Positions 9,166 through 18,675 of a stretch of 64,000 bases of DNA are shown piece after piece. The position numbers and the translations under genes were made by a program. Within the stretch, counting starts at the first letter, position 1. Each line of letters opens with the position of its first letter. Source of the DNA: Legionella saoudiensis (GTDB lineage: Bacteria > Pseudomonadota > Gammaproteobacteria > Legionellales > Legionellaceae); assembly GCF_001465875.1 (NCBI RefSeq), contig NZ_LN901324.1, positions 1,178,001 to 1,242,000 on the forward strand, read 5' to 3'. Below the pieces are notes generated by a model. The model had not been told where the DNA came from and made no database searches. It saw nothing but the letters and a program-made list of their open reading frames with translations.

Positions 9166-9196
9166 GCCGCAAGTGCTTGCTACAAGCATTTGCGGC
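9166..9196 (+). terminator. Hairpin after the flavoprotein gene
   Basis: Two 14-base arms (9166-9179 and 9183-9196) pair around a 3-base loop with one G-U pair. No U-run follows, so it may be an attenuating or mRNA-end hairpin rather than a full intrinsic terminator. It lies between the flavoprotein stop and the next small gene. Confidence 0.45.
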
Positions 9197-9230
9197 AAAC
9201 GTATTAAGCTTTAATCTCAAAGAGGCACTT

Positions 9231-9494
9231 ATGGAAGTGGAATCAGAAAAAAATAACATGAAGATTGTTAAAACCTGTAAAGAAGAGCATCAAACTGACG
9301 CTAAGATCAGGCGAATAAAAGACTGTCTTCTTTTTTCTATTGTTTTAATTATGATTTTAGGTGTTTTTTATTTTTCGGTATTAGTTCTTTTCGATGTTAG
9401 AAGTCTGGACTATGAAAAAGAATGGGCCAGAATAATTATTACCGCAATCATCTCCGCCCTTCTTGGTTACCTCATTGGGAAATCCAGTAAATAG
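9231..9494 (+). CDS. Small two-helix membrane protein, unknown
   Basis: Start chosen at 9231, where AGAGG precedes the ATG; a longer in-frame start at 9177 falls inside the hairpin described just upstream. The 87-residue product has a charged cytoplasmic N-terminus, a hydrophobic segment ('LLFSIVLIMILGVFYFSVLVL'-like, about residues 35-54, given here only in part) and a second one near the end ('IIITAIISALLGYLIG'). It is not recognised as a known family. It is co-directional with the flavoprotein but separated by the hairpin, so possibly transcribed on its own. Confidence 0.5.
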   Translation: MEVESEKNNMKIVKTCKEEHQTDAKIRRIKDCLLFSIVLIMILGVFYFSVLVLFDVRSLDYEKEWARIIITAIISALLGYLIGKSSK

Positions 9495-10002
9495 AGAATG
9501 ATTAGGCAACAAATTAGTTCACCTTAAATTGGCTAATTATTGCTTAGGCTATCTCTACAAAAGTAATTTCGTTGAACTATAAATTGTGAAATCGCTTCCA
9601 GAAATATGTCTCACTACAGGTGAGGCATTAAGGGACTCCTGATTTATCCCCTTAATAGTTGATATGATATCAGAATAATTAATATGGCTTATCAGAATAT
9701 AAAGATGGAAAAAAAATAGGGAAATTTAATATCCTTATACTGAGTAAGAAAGGAACCATGGATGTTTGCAGTACCAGTAGACACATAAGTTATTCATTGC
9801 AGGCATGTGGCTCGCTACTTAAATTGCCAAGCTACATTAAAACTCAGACTCTTAAATCTGACACTAAAGGTTACCATTCGTTCAATCGGAATATCCGTTT
9901 CTATTTTAGGTCCTTTTGCACTGAATAGCTCGCAAATAGCGTAAGGCTACTGTCGATGTATTTATATTTTATAAGATTATTAACTACATAATAAGGATGA
10001 GT
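9495..10002. other. Intergenic region upstream of chiA
   Basis: About 500 bases without a convincing gene. A 56-codon frame at 9758-9928 starts at an ATG with AAGGA upstream, but its product (Ser/Lys/Tyr-rich, three Cys) resembles nothing known and base use is not clearly coding, so it is not called. The last 40 bases hold an AT-rich stretch and AAGGA at 9993-9997, the ribosome site of chiA. Confidence 0.5.
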
Positions 10003-12351
10003 ATGAATATAAAATGGATTGGGGTGAGCTTATCACTCTTCTTAAATAATGCGATGGCACAAATGCCCATTGTGACACCGCAACCTACCACCTGTATTTC
10101 AGCAAACTTTAGCGCTACCGGTACGAATAGCTGGAAAACTGTGTATCTTCAATTAACTAATAATTGCGATCAAGGGGTCGACTTTCAAAATTCAAGCATA
10201 ACGTTTACCACAGCAAGCACGCTCCATAATGCAGATTTTTGGGGTGTTTTTTCGCCCTTATCTTATCCGGTTAATGCATTAAAAATCGCATCACAAATAC
10301 AAAGCGATAAAACTTATTTAGATAGCTTAACTTTGCAATTTCCAAATTATACCGGGTCAAATAGTATATTACCTAAAGGAAACTCGTTTACACTGATATA
10401 TGGGGCGCCTCAAGCAGATTATGTTGCTTCCAGTGTTCGTGTTTATGTAAGCTCACCCATAGCTACTGGCACCATCAACTTAATGAATAACACCGCCAAG
10501 CCAACCAACATTAGTCAAGGTTATGCTACCGTTAAGCTAACAGCAAACAACCAAACTGTCAGTACGGTGCAAGTACCATGGTCTGGTCAGCAAGCAGTAA
10601 CTGGCTTAGCTGCAGGAACTTATGGAATTTCGCCCGTCAGTATTACGGATAGCGCAGGTATAGTTTATCAAGGTGCAGCTAACCCAAGCAGTATTAATTT
10701 AACAGCGAACTCCACCGTGTCCTCTAGCATTACTTACACGGCACAACCCGCGAGCAAAGGAGCTATTAATATTAAACTGTCCGCCTTACCTAACCAATTG
10801 TCCGGCTATACTGCAGTGCCAACGGTTACCCTCACTCGAGCTGATAATAATAGCGCTAGCTCTGTTTCTGTAGCTTGGAATAATACAACCACAGTAAGCC
10901 AACTAGCTAACGGCATCAACTATTCCTTTGCAACTCCAGCCATTAGCTATAATGGCTATAACTGTACACCAACATTTACACCCAACAGCGCTACAGCGAC
11001 TACCTCTGCACCAACCGTGCAACTCGCTTATTCCTGCACACAAGTGACAGCAGATACTGTTTCGGTGCAGATTACAGGAGCTCCCTCCACTACCTCATCT
11101 ATAAATGTAACTTTTACGCCCACAGGTAATGCTAATGCAATTACCCAAGCGATCTCGCTTACTAATGGCACCGGTGAAGGCACTGTACAATTAACTGATG
11201 GAGCTGTTTATACGGTAAGTGCTAACCCACTTAGCGGCTATACCGTAAGTTTTTCGCCCCAACCTTTAACTGCTTCTGCAAATGCAACGGAAGTTATTAC
11301 CTACACTCCTTCCACAACCAGTACTGGAGGGCGAATTATTGCGTATTTACCTGGCTGGAAAACCCCTCCTCCAGCGAACGCATTAGCCAATGCTGGTTAT
11401 ACTCATGTTCTAGTTGCCTTTGGTGTTTTTAGTACCTCTGCTCCGGGTCAAATTACCAGCGCATTTGATACCGTAACCAAAGCCTATATTCAATCATTAC
11501 AAAGTGTGGGAATCAAAGTACTCTTATCTTTGGGTGGCGCATCAACAAGTGTTGCAAATACTACAGTTAATTTTCATCAAGTTCTATCATCGGCCTCCTC
11601 GGCAACCGTTTTTGAACAAACGTTCATCAGTTCTTTAGAGAGCCTGATTACCCAATACGGTTTCGATGGTTTTGACTTTGATATTGAAAGTGGCTTAAAT
11701 GCTGGGGGGAGCTTTGCTGCACCTACCGGAGATATTGCCGTTTTAGCAAATATCATTAATACCATGCATGCTAATCATCCTGGTTTATTGCTAACCTTAG
11801 CGCCGCAAATTGCTAATATTTCAGCTACCTCTGGATTTGATGCAACTTGGGGAAATTACGCTTCGCTAGTGATGCAAACGTACCAATCGCTCGAATGGGT
11901 GGGAATACAAATGTATAATGCGGGTTGTGCTTATGGTATCGATTTAATTTGCTACGATCCTAACAATACCAGCAGCCCTAACACTTCCGTAGCGATGGCG
12001 ACTGACTTATTGGCCAACTGGCCTGCTACAACTAACTCTGGGCAAAGAACAGGTTTTCAGCCTTATATTAGCCATTTAAAACCATCTCAAGTCGTTCTTG
12101 GTTACCCAGCCCCCAATGCTTCGGGTAGTAGTGATGGCCAGCCTGCAGCAGTGATTAGTACGATTAAACGTGCAATTCAATGTTTACGTACAGGGGTGGT
12201 TAGTTCATCAAGCTGTGATACCTATGTTCCTCCAGCAACTTATCCAGGATTTGGAGGAGTTTTTGAATGGGAAGTCACTTATGATGAAGCCAACAATTAT
12301 AATTTTGCCACAAGCTTGGTTAACTGTATCACCAAAGGTAACTGTAATTAA
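10003..12351 (+). CDS. chiA: Secreted GH18 chitinase, Legionella ChiA type
   Basis: An endochitinase that hydrolyses beta-1,4-GlcNAc polymers outside the cell. Start at 10003 because AAGGA lies five bases upstream; ATG 9997 overlaps that site. Of 782 residues, the first 20 or so form a Sec signal peptide ending 'NNAMA'. An N-terminal beta-sandwich (about 25-150) is followed by three related beta-rich modules of about 95 residues (about 150-440) with Thr/Ser/Asn-rich strands ending 'SITYTA', 'QLAYSC' and 'VITYTP'. The GH18 barrel begins 'GRIIAYLPGWK', and 'FDGFDFDIE' gives the DxxDxDxE signature with Glu562 as acid. This layout is that of L. pneumophila ChiA, a type II secretion substrate tied to lung persistence. 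The gene is monocistronic and followed by a good terminator. Confidence 0.92.
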   Translation: MNIKWIGVSLSLFLNNAMAQMPIVTPQPTTCISANFSATGTNSWKTVYLQLTNNCDQGVDFQNSSITFTTASTLHNADFWGVFSPLSYPVNALKIASQIQSDKTYLDSLTLQFPNYTGSNSILPKGNSFTLIYGAPQADYVASSVRVYVSSPIATGTINLMNNTAKPTNISQGYATVKLTANNQTVSTVQVPWSGQQAVTGLAAGTYGISPVSITDSAGIVYQGAANPSSINLTANSTVSSSITYTAQPASKGAINIKLSALPNQLSGYTAVPTVTLTRADNNSASSVSVAWNNTTTVSQLANGINYSFATPAISYNGYNCTPTFTPNSATATTSAPTVQLAYSCTQVTADTVSVQITGAPSTTSSINVTFTPTGNANAITQAISLTNGTGEGTVQLTDGAVYTVSANPLSGYTVSFSPQPLTASANATEVITYTPSTTSTGGRIIAYLPGWKTPPPANALANAGYTHVLVAFGVFSTSAPGQITSAFDTVTKAYIQSLQSVGIKVLLSLGGASTSVANTTVNFHQVLSSASSATVFEQTFISSLESLITQYGFDGFDFDIESGLNAGGSFAAPTGDIAVLANIINTMHANHPGLLLTLAPQIANISATSGFDATWGNYASLVMQTYQSLEWVGIQMYNAGCAYGIDLICYDPNNTSSPNTSVAMATDLLANWPATTNSGQRTGFQPYISHLKPSQVVLGYPAPNASGSSDGQPAAVISTIKRAIQCLRTGVVSSSSCDTYVPPATYPGFGGVFEWEVTYDEANNYNFATSLVNCITKGNCN

Positions 12352-12360
12352 CCTCATGAT

Positions 12361-12395
12361 AAAGCTCAGATTGTAATAATCTGGGCTTTATTTTT
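12361..12395 (+). terminator. Intrinsic terminator of chiA
   Basis: Twelve-base arms (12361-12372 and 12378-12389) around a 5-base loop, then a U-rich tail ATTTTT. One G-U pair is present. It is ten bases after the chitinase stop codon. Confidence 0.85.
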
Positions 12396-12670
12396 GCTAA
12401 ATAATTCATAATAAAAATCTATTACTATTAATTATTTAATTAACATTAGAAAACATCTAAATTTTTTAATTATTTTTCGTTAAAAAATCCAAATTATACC
12501 TTTAATTAGTAATATGGAATAATTGATAAAAAAATATAAATTCTTATCAATTTTTTAAAAAAAATAATTGGTGAATTAACAAAAAGTTACAATAAAAATC
12601 GCTATCTCCAACTTGAGTTTAAAGCGGTAAAGTCTAGACTTTATAGTGGTTAACATTAAAGGAGAGTATT
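12396..12670. promoter_or_regulatory. AT-rich leader with 16-bp palindrome before the KGG gene
   Basis: A very AT-rich stretch holds runs of A and T and then a perfect palindrome, TAAAGTCTAGACTTTA, at 12628-12643. A GGAGAG ribosome site follows at 12660-12665. The palindrome lies 27 bases before the ATG, where a regulator or promoter element would sit. No clear sigma-70 pair was identified. Confidence 0.45.
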
Positions 12671-12820
12671 ATGAGCACTACAAAACAAGGAAAAGGCTCT
12701 AATTTAACCCAAGAAGATAGAAAAAAAGGTGGTGAACATTCCCATGCAAAACATGGAAAAGGTGGCCATCAATTAACAGATCAAGACCGTAGTAAAGGTG
12801 GTAAAAATTCTCATAAATAA
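12671..12820 (+). CDS. Small KGG-domain stress protein
   Basis: A 49-residue hydrophilic protein with an AAAGGAGAG ribosome site. It contains two copies of the KGG repeat, 'EDRKKGGEHSH' and 'QDRSKGGKNSH', separated by a Gly/His/Lys linker, and no hydrophobic residues to speak of. KGG repeats occur in GsiB-like general stress proteins and other hydrophilin-type desiccation or starvation proteins; a protective role is inferred from the family. It is followed by a strong terminator and then by a second stress-type gene in the same direction, which suggests shared stress induction though not a single transcript. Confidence 0.85.
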   Translation: MSTTKQGKGSNLTQEDRKKGGEHSHAKHGKGGHQLTDQDRSKGGKNSHK

Positions 12821-12829
12821 TGTGGGATT

Positions 12830-12867
12830 CCATCCATTAGTTAATTTTAATTAATGGATGGTTTTTT
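12830..12867 (+). terminator. Intrinsic terminator after the KGG gene
   Basis: Arms CCATCCATT (12830-12838) and AATGGATGG (12853-12861), extendable inward by TTAA pairing, then six T residues at 12862-12867. It separates the KGG gene from the YflT-like gene. Confidence 0.85.
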
Positions 12868-12890
12868 GATTTTTAATAGGAGTTTTTATC

Positions 12891-13382
12891 ATGGATACTA
12901 CTAAAGATATACATATGACTACCCAGCTTTTTAAAACGCAAGAAGAAGCAGAAAAGGCATACCAAGATGCCATTGATGCCGGGTATAGACCTGAGGATAT
13001 AAATATTTTAATGTCAGAGGCCTCTCGTGATAAATATTATAATTCAGTGTTAGTGAAAGAAGGCTCTAAAGCAGGAACAGGTGCTGGAGTAGGAGGAGCC
13101 ACAGGGGCAGTTATTGGAGGAATCGTCGCAGCGATTGCCGCTATAGGTACAGCTTTAGTCATCCCTGGCTTAAATTTAGTGGTTGCAGGCCCTCTTGCTG
13201 CTGGTTTAGCAGGCGTTGGCGCAGGAGGAATTGCCGGTGGTTTAGTAGGCGCGCTAATTGGTTGGGGAATCCCTGAAGATAAAGCAAAAGTATTTGCCTC
13301 TGGTATTGAGTCCGGTGGTATTGTATTAGGCGTAAATGAAAATCGTCCTGGAAGCAACTTAAAAGAAAAGTGGACTTATTAA
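12891..13382 (+). CDS. General stress protein of YflT/17M type with glycine-zipper
   Basis: 163 residues, with TAGGAG eight bases before the ATG. Residues 10-45 ('TTQLFKTQEEAEKAYQDA', 'GYRPEDINILMSE') match the start of the heat-induced YflT / GspM domain. Residues 60-130 form a Gly/Ala-rich membrane-active region ('AGTGAGVGGATGAVIGG', 'GLAGVGAGGIAGGLVGAL') typical of glycine-zipper proteins, followed by 'GWGIPEDKAKVFASGIESG', a conserved tail in these proteins. The function in the family is only known as stress-associated. The convergent sulfatase lies downstream, with a hairpin between them. Confidence 0.8.
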   Translation: MDTTKDIHMTTQLFKTQEEAEKAYQDAIDAGYRPEDINILMSEASRDKYYNSVLVKEGSKAGTGAGVGGATGAVIGGIVAAIAAIGTALVIPGLNLVVAGPLAAGLAGVGAGGIAGGLVGALIGWGIPEDKAKVFASGIESGGIVLGVNENRPGSNLKEKWTY

Positions 13383-13392
13383 CAAGAAGAAA

Positions 13393-13424
13393 CCCATCTA
13401 GTGATTTTTCTATCACTAGATGGG
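13393..13424. terminator. Long hairpin between convergent genes
   Basis: Arms CCATCTAGTGAT and ATCACTAGATGG (13394-13405, 13412-13423) with a 6-base loop. On the minus strand it is followed by GGGTTTCTTCTT, on the plus strand by GGCCTG, so it probably serves mainly the minus-strand sulfatase transcript while also ending the plus-strand gene. Confidence 0.6.
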
Positions 13425-13537
13425 GCCTGAAAACATTCTCGAATTTCCTTATTAAATCTTTATAAAAATCTTGAGTCACGCCTTGTCTTTTGCTTTAGTT
13501 GTGCGAGCAAAAGCAAGACGTTCCGTTTCTTATTCAT

Positions 13538-15251
13538 CTAATTAATCTTAATTTGGGTTCGCGGAGGAAATTTTTTCAGCACCTCTTTATAACGATTCAT
13601 TTCATTTAATAAAGGTATTCCTAGAGGAATGTGTCGAATACCGATAGACTCATCCTCTTGAGGGTTCGTATATATATTAAACATCATTGACCCCGCTGTA
13701 GGAGCAATTGTACCGCTAATTCCTCCTTTTTGGCCGCGTTCCGTGGCGCTATTTGGAAGTTGCACTAAGGTCATAAATTTAAACTCATCAATTCGAACCC
13801 CAGATAGTTGGTCATTTAAAAAATATAAAATGCTACGACGATTAGATTCTCCCTTAGGTGCGAGTAAGAACGATAATTGATCAATCCCATCAATATATCG
13901 GTCTGAGGGCACTAAAGTACTCGCTTCTTTACCCGCTTTTCCTGCTAAAGCCAAAGTTGTTGGGAAAATATCCGCTAAATCAAATAGGCCCTCTGATTTA
14001 CGAGGCTCGATCATTCCTTTCCAATAAACAAAGGTAGGAACGCGCACTCCTCCTTCCCAGGTAGAGCCTTTACCTCCACGAAAAACGGTACGTCCGTAAG
14101 GAGGTACTTCTTGCTCAGGTCCATTATCAGAAGAAAAGAAAATAATGGTATTGTCTAATTGATTGGTTTCAGCCAAAGTTTTATAGAGTCCGGCAAAAAT
14201 GTCATTCACTTCGACAATACAATCACCATAGGTCGTGCGAGAGGCAGAGCGGCCCGCATAATATTCATTGGGATAATTATCAAAGTGACAACCACGTGTA
14301 TTGTAATATAAAAAGAAAGGCTTTTTAGTTTGTGCTTGTTTGCGGATAAACTCCTCCATATTTCAGCCAGCCTTGATCCAGATTTTTAATATTTTCTGGC
14401 GTAATCACACCAAGAGACTCAATTTTTCCTCCCTTAACGGCATGTACTTCATCTTTATTAAAAGGGACTTCATTTAAGTACTGTGTACGCGCAGGGCTTA
14501 AGGCAATTTCAGGGTTGAAATTTTTATCACGCCATTCGGTATACATGTCAGAAACAGAAAGAAAACCACGGAAATCATCAAAACCCACATTTTGGGGTTG
14601 AGAACCTGTGTTTTCTCCTATATGCCATTTTCCAATAGCCTGAGTAGTATAACCCAGATTAGATAATAACTTAGCTATGGTGATCATCCCCTCTAATCCT
14701 CCTGGCTGACCATACATTGGAGGAGAGAGAATCCCATGATGAACAGGATATTGGCCAGTCATTATTGTGGCTCGGGTAGGTGAGCAGGTAGGTTGCGAAT
14801 AGGCAGAAGTAAGGATTAATCCCTGAGAAGCTATACTATCTATATTAGGTGTAGCAGAACCTACTGAGATACCTCCGCCATTAAATCCCATATCAAACCA
14901 ACCCACATCGTCCATTAGGAAAATGATGACATTCGGTTTTTTTCCGGTTTTTGCCTCTAAATCCGCTAATTTTTTTTGTGCTTCTTTCATCTGATCAGGA
15001 TGCAGAATAACAGGCTCCATATTAGGTGCCAAACTAACAGGTTGTAATTGAATATATTGATTAGGATGATTATAACCAGGCTGCCCTTCTACCTTGATAG
15101 GACCATCTTGTCCTGGGCCATAAATAATGCCTTGCAAATTAGTATTTGCATTAGAGGATGGGGGTTGAGTATTTACTTGCTGGTCCGGAGCTGCAATTAC
15201 GCAAACAGAATAAGCCGTTAAAAAAAGAGAATAGATAAAGTTCCTTTTCAT
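13538..15251 (-). pseudogene. Exported sulfatase (arylsulfatase), split by a frameshift
   Basis: Two overlapping frames (15251-14325 and 14359-13538) together make one full sulfatase of about 570 residues. The first begins with a Sec signal peptide ('[14 protein letters not shown]') and a Pro/Asn-rich linker, then '[14 protein letters not shown]' (metal Asp pair) and '[13 protein letters not shown]', the CxPxR site whose Cys becomes formylglycine. The second carries '[11 protein letters not shown]' and '[16 protein letters not shown]'. The frame changes just before the ATG at 14359, where 'GWLK' would run straight into 'MEEFIRKQ' if one base were removed or two added. Either the gene is broken, or this is a sequencing error, or a slip site. 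An anaerobic sulfatase-maturing or FGE gene was not seen in the window. Confidence 0.8.
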
Positions 15252-15426
15252 CTTAGTGTCCTAGCTTAGAGTTAACTACGATAATTATAGACTATAAACT
15301 CTTAGGCAAGCTCTGATATATGCCCCCCTCTATCTATTAAACGCTAAGCAAATTTAATTTTTTAAGTATCTATTCTATACTTTTTAAATCGTCCTAATTT
15401 AATTTTAAATAATTAAATGGGCATTA

Positions 15427-15440
15427 GTGAACATGTTCAC
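15427..15440. promoter_or_regulatory. 14-bp perfect palindrome upstream of the hybrid kinase
   Basis: GTGAACATGTTCAC lies 44 bases before the kinase start codon, extended outward by A...ACT. It has the symmetry of a dimeric repressor or activator site; the binding protein is unknown. Confidence 0.35.
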
Positions 15441-15484
15441 ACTCACATTCTCAATAAGTGAGAGACAGTTCTACAAGAGGAACT

Positions 15485-17869
15485 ATGGACAGTCAATTAT
15501 CTTATTTTCTTCATCTTTCCAGCATCATTGAATCCATGCCCGATGCTTTGGTTATTATTAATAATCAGGGTCGTATTATTTTAGTTAACAGTCAAACGGA
15601 ACGTTTATTTGGATACGCACGTTCTGAGTTATTAGGCGAAAATGTAGAACTACTGATGCCTGAACGATATCGCAACAAACACGTCCATCACCGTGATAAT
15701 TATTTTATAACACCTAAAGTGCGTTCTATAGGTGAAAACTTAGAATTATATGGCATAAAAAAAGATGGTACTGAATTTCCTGTAGAAATAAGCCTAAGTC
15801 CATTGAAAACAGATGAAGGCGTTTTTGCCCTTGCAGCCATAAGAGATATTACCCCTCGTAAAAAGGCTGACGCAAAATTTAAAACCATTTTGGAGGCTAC
15901 CCCAGACTGTTTAATTGTCATTAATAATGAAGGGAAAATCGTCTTAGTTAATAATCGTGCAGAACAGTTGTTTGGCTATAAACCAAATGAATTACTTGGT
16001 CAATATGTGGAATTCCTAATACCTAAACGTTTTCATGACAATCATGTCGGTCATCGTACTAATTATTTTGCTAAGCCACGAATAAGACCTATGGGGGCAG
16101 GCCAGGAGTTATATGGGCAGCATAAAAAAGGCCATGAATTCCCTGTCGCAATAAGTTTAAGCCCATTGGAAACTGAAGAAGGTATGTTGGCTTTAGCTGC
16201 GATACGTGATATTTCAAAACAAAAAGAGCTGGAGCAGCAATTATTTAATCAAAACAAGGAACTCGAGCTACAAAATCATTTAAAAACAGAATTTCTGGCT
16301 AACATGAGTCATGATATTAGAACGCCGCTAACAGGCGTTGTAGGTATGTCTAAATTGTTGGAAGATAAAGTCCAAGATCCAAATCAAAAACAATATGCTC
16401 AATGGTTAGGTGAAAGTGGCAAGCAAGTTCTAAATATGTTGAACGTTATCTTAGATACTGTGTCGGCCGAAAACGTCAATGAAGCCACATTACGCGAAGA
16501 ACCTTTTGAACTCAATCAAATGCTGCAAGAAATTTTACAACTGGTACGTCCTTCTACCATAACAAAAGGAATTGAATTAAAAACTCAGATCGATGAGAAC
16601 ACGCCTCCTTATTTGGTAAGCGACCACCTGAAACTGCGCCGTATTTTATTAAATTTACTTGGTAATGCAATTAAGTTTACTCAAGCGGGCCACATTACGA
16701 TTGAGGTAAAACTTCTCAAGCAAATGAAAACTCATGTTTTATTACACTTTGCTGTTGCAGATACAGGTATGGGGATTCCATATGAACTTCAAGATAAAGT
16801 ATTTGATAAGTTTTTTCGCGGTACCCCCTCGCGTAAAGGACTATATCGAGGCCACGGCCTAGGTTTACATATTGCAAGTTCTTATGCCAATTTATTAGGT
16901 GGGGAAATTCTATTAACGAGTAAACCCGGAGTCGGGACAACCTTTTATTTCGATCTCTTAATAAAGATAAGTGATGAAGCTTCAACTAATGACAAATTAA
17001 AAATTACATCTCCTTCTGCTAAAACAAAAAGTAAAACGCCTGCAAATGCTCCTAAATTATTGCTTGTTGAAGACAACCATATTGCATTGCTCACTCTTGA
17101 ACATATGATTAACCAAGCCGGCTTTCATTATCGCAGTGCGCATGATGGAGAGAATGCGCTAAATTTAGTTACAGAAGAAGTATTTGATTTAATTATTACT
17201 GACCTGGGACTTCCGGGATTATCAGGTTTGGATCTGACTAAAAAAATAAGAGCCTATGAAAAAGAGCATAATCGCCCCCCTGTTCCGATTATAGGACTAA
17301 CAGGTCATGATGCAGCTAAAATAAAAAACCACTGCCTCAATGCAGGATTAAATGATACCTTTACTAAGCCACTCACTCCAGAGGCTTTAGAAAAAATTAA
17401 ATTTATTTATTTTTCCTCAGCTCAATCAACATCGTTGCCAGTGGATAAAACCCCTTCCCCAAAAACTATAAAAAAGCATTCGGCTGATTTACCAGAGACA
17501 GAAGAAGAACTTTTTACTTTGGATGCATTTCCTTTATTAGACACTAGTAGTGCACTTGCGAGCATGGGTAATGATGCAGCCCTACTTAATAAAACTCTAA
17601 AGTTTATGATGGAACAGGAACTCCCGAATGATATTAAAGCACTAAAAATGGCCTATGTCTTAGGAGAGTGGGAGAATATTGAAAAAATCGCGCACCGCAT
17701 GAAAGGAGGCTTGGTTTATTGTGGCGCATTTAAACTAGTCCATGCCTGCCAATACCTCGAACGATATCATAAAACCGGACAAGTCAAATTTCTTGAGCCC
17801 CTTTATAAACAATTAAACGAAGTCATTGATGAAACGAAAAATGCGATAAGCCAATGGCTGTCACCATAA
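15485..17869 (+). CDS. Hybrid sensor histidine kinase PAS-PAS-HisKA-HATPase-REC-Hpt
   Basis: Start at ATG 15485, with AGAGGA upstream; a GTG nine codons earlier is less likely. 794 residues, no membrane segment, so a cytoplasmic sensor. Two tandem PAS domains (about 5-125 and 128-250) share long stretches ('ALAAIRDI', 'LFGY...ELLG...P'), a recent internal duplication. HisKA has 'ANMSHDIRTPLTG' (His276), the ATPase 'LLNLLGNAIKF', 'ADTGMGIP' and 'GHGLGLHIASSY'. The receiver has 'LLLVEDN' and Asp573 in 'LIITDLGLPG'. The C-terminal Hpt has 'IAHRMKGGLVY' (His737). This is a full ArcB-like phosphorelay on one chain, but the final response regulator is not adjacent. The PAS folds lack a visible haem or flavin signature. 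The ligand is unknown. Confidence 0.92.
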   Translation: MDSQLSYFLHLSSIIESMPDALVIINNQGRIILVNSQTERLFGYARSELLGENVELLMPERYRNKHVHHRDNYFITPKVRSIGENLELYGIKKDGTEFPVEISLSPLKTDEGVFALAAIRDITPRKKADAKFKTILEATPDCLIVINNEGKIVLVNNRAEQLFGYKPNELLGQYVEFLIPKRFHDNHVGHRTNYFAKPRIRPMGAGQELYGQHKKGHEFPVAISLSPLETEEGMLALAAIRDISKQKELEQQLFNQNKELELQNHLKTEFLANMSHDIRTPLTGVVGMSKLLEDKVQDPNQKQYAQWLGESGKQVLNMLNVILDTVSAENVNEATLREEPFELNQMLQEILQLVRPSTITKGIELKTQIDENTPPYLVSDHLKLRRILLNLLGNAIKFTQAGHITIEVKLLKQMKTHVLLHFAVADTGMGIPYELQDKVFDKFFRGTPSRKGLYRGHGLGLHIASSYANLLGGEILLTSKPGVGTTFYFDLLIKISDEASTNDKLKITSPSAKTKSKTPANAPKLLLVEDNHIALLTLEHMINQAGFHYRSAHDGENALNLVTEEVFDLIITDLGLPGLSGLDLTKKIRAYEKEHNRPPVPIIGLTGHDAAKIKNHCLNAGLNDTFTKPLTPEALEKIKFIYFSSAQSTSLPVDKTPSPKTIKKHSADLPETEEELFTLDAFPLLDTSSALASMGNDAALLNKTLKFMMEQELPNDIKALKMAYVLGEWENIEKIAHRMKGGLVYCGAFKLVHACQYLERYHKTGQVKFLEPLYKQLNEVIDETKNAISQWLSP

Positions 17870-17901
17870 ACAGTCTAGTGGATGTCAAAGGTACATAAGA
17901 A

Positions 17902-18675
17902 TCAAATAGCCGAAGCTCCAAAATCTAATGAGTGCTGCTCTGCAGATGAAAAAGCATTGTTTACATAGATACGCCTGATAATTGAACAGCGCAACTGCTC
18001 GATCTCAATAAAATAAAAACTATTATTCTCATCTTTGGTACGTTGACAACACAAAGAACCCGCATGAAGCAGCGCGCAAGGAAAACCTTGCCTTTTGGGA
18101 ATCAAGATTAAATTAGAATAATGCAGATGCCCCGTGCAAACCAGATGAATTGGACTGTCTTTTAAATACTCCAAAAATTCCGCCGCATTATTCAAAGGAT
18201 GGTGCATCCCCGAAAAATATTTAAGGTTATGGTGAAAAAACAGAATATTTAATTGCCTTGAGTGATCGGAAAAGTGATTTCTAATACGAGTTAAGGTCTT
18301 AATACTTAATGCTCCATCTTTAAGTTTATACGGTGTAACGCTGTTAACACCCAAAATATTAACTTCTTCATTCTCATAACTCACCTCCAATTCAGAGGAG
18401 ATGTACCTTTTAAACTGTTTAAACGGATGACAAAAGCGCCCAAGAGGATTATGCAAAGGAATGTCATGATTGCCTGGAACAATCAGTTGAGGAACCGTTA
18501 TACGCCTTAAAAACTCTGATAATTGCTGAAATTGTGTCGCCTTCCCCCTTTGGGTGAGATCGCCTGAAATAATTACAAGCTCAGGCTTTAACAATGCGCA
18601 ATCCTTGAGGAACGGCTCTATAATATCAGGATTATGCATACCAAAATGCAAATCAGAAATATGAGCTATTCGCAT
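17902..18675 (-). CDS. Calcineurin-like metallophosphoesterase
   Basis: 257 residues with all motifs of the binuclear metallophosphoesterases: 'HISDLHFG' (D-x-H), 'LVIISGDLTQRG' (GD), 'IVPGNHDIPL' (GNHD), 'LFFHHNL' and 'LVCTGHLHYS' (GHxH). It resembles the CpdA cyclic-nucleotide phosphodiesterase group, but the substrate is not decided by sequence. Its start codon overlaps the stop of the upstream lipid kinase by ten bases, so the two proteins are translationally coupled and probably act together, for example on a phosphorylated lipid or its head group. That link is inference from gene order. Confidence 0.85.
   Translation of the reverse strand: MRIAHISDLHFGMHNPDIIEPFLKDCALLKPELVIISGDLTQRGKATQFQQLSEFLRRITVPQLIVPGNHDIPLHNPLGRFCHPFKQFKRYISSELEVSYENEEVNILGVNSVTPYKLKDGALSIKTLTRIRNHFSDHSRQLNILFFHHNLKYFSGMHHPLNNAAEFLEYLKDSPIHLVCTGHLHYSNLILIPKRQGFPCALLHAGSLCCQRTKDENNSFYFIEIEQLRCSIIRRIYVNNAFSSAEQHSLDFGASAI

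Noticed and set aside
9758-9928. 56-codon frame with AAGGA upstream in the chiA leader
   Set aside because: No recognisable product, no conserved neighbour and composition like the surrounding noncoding DNA.
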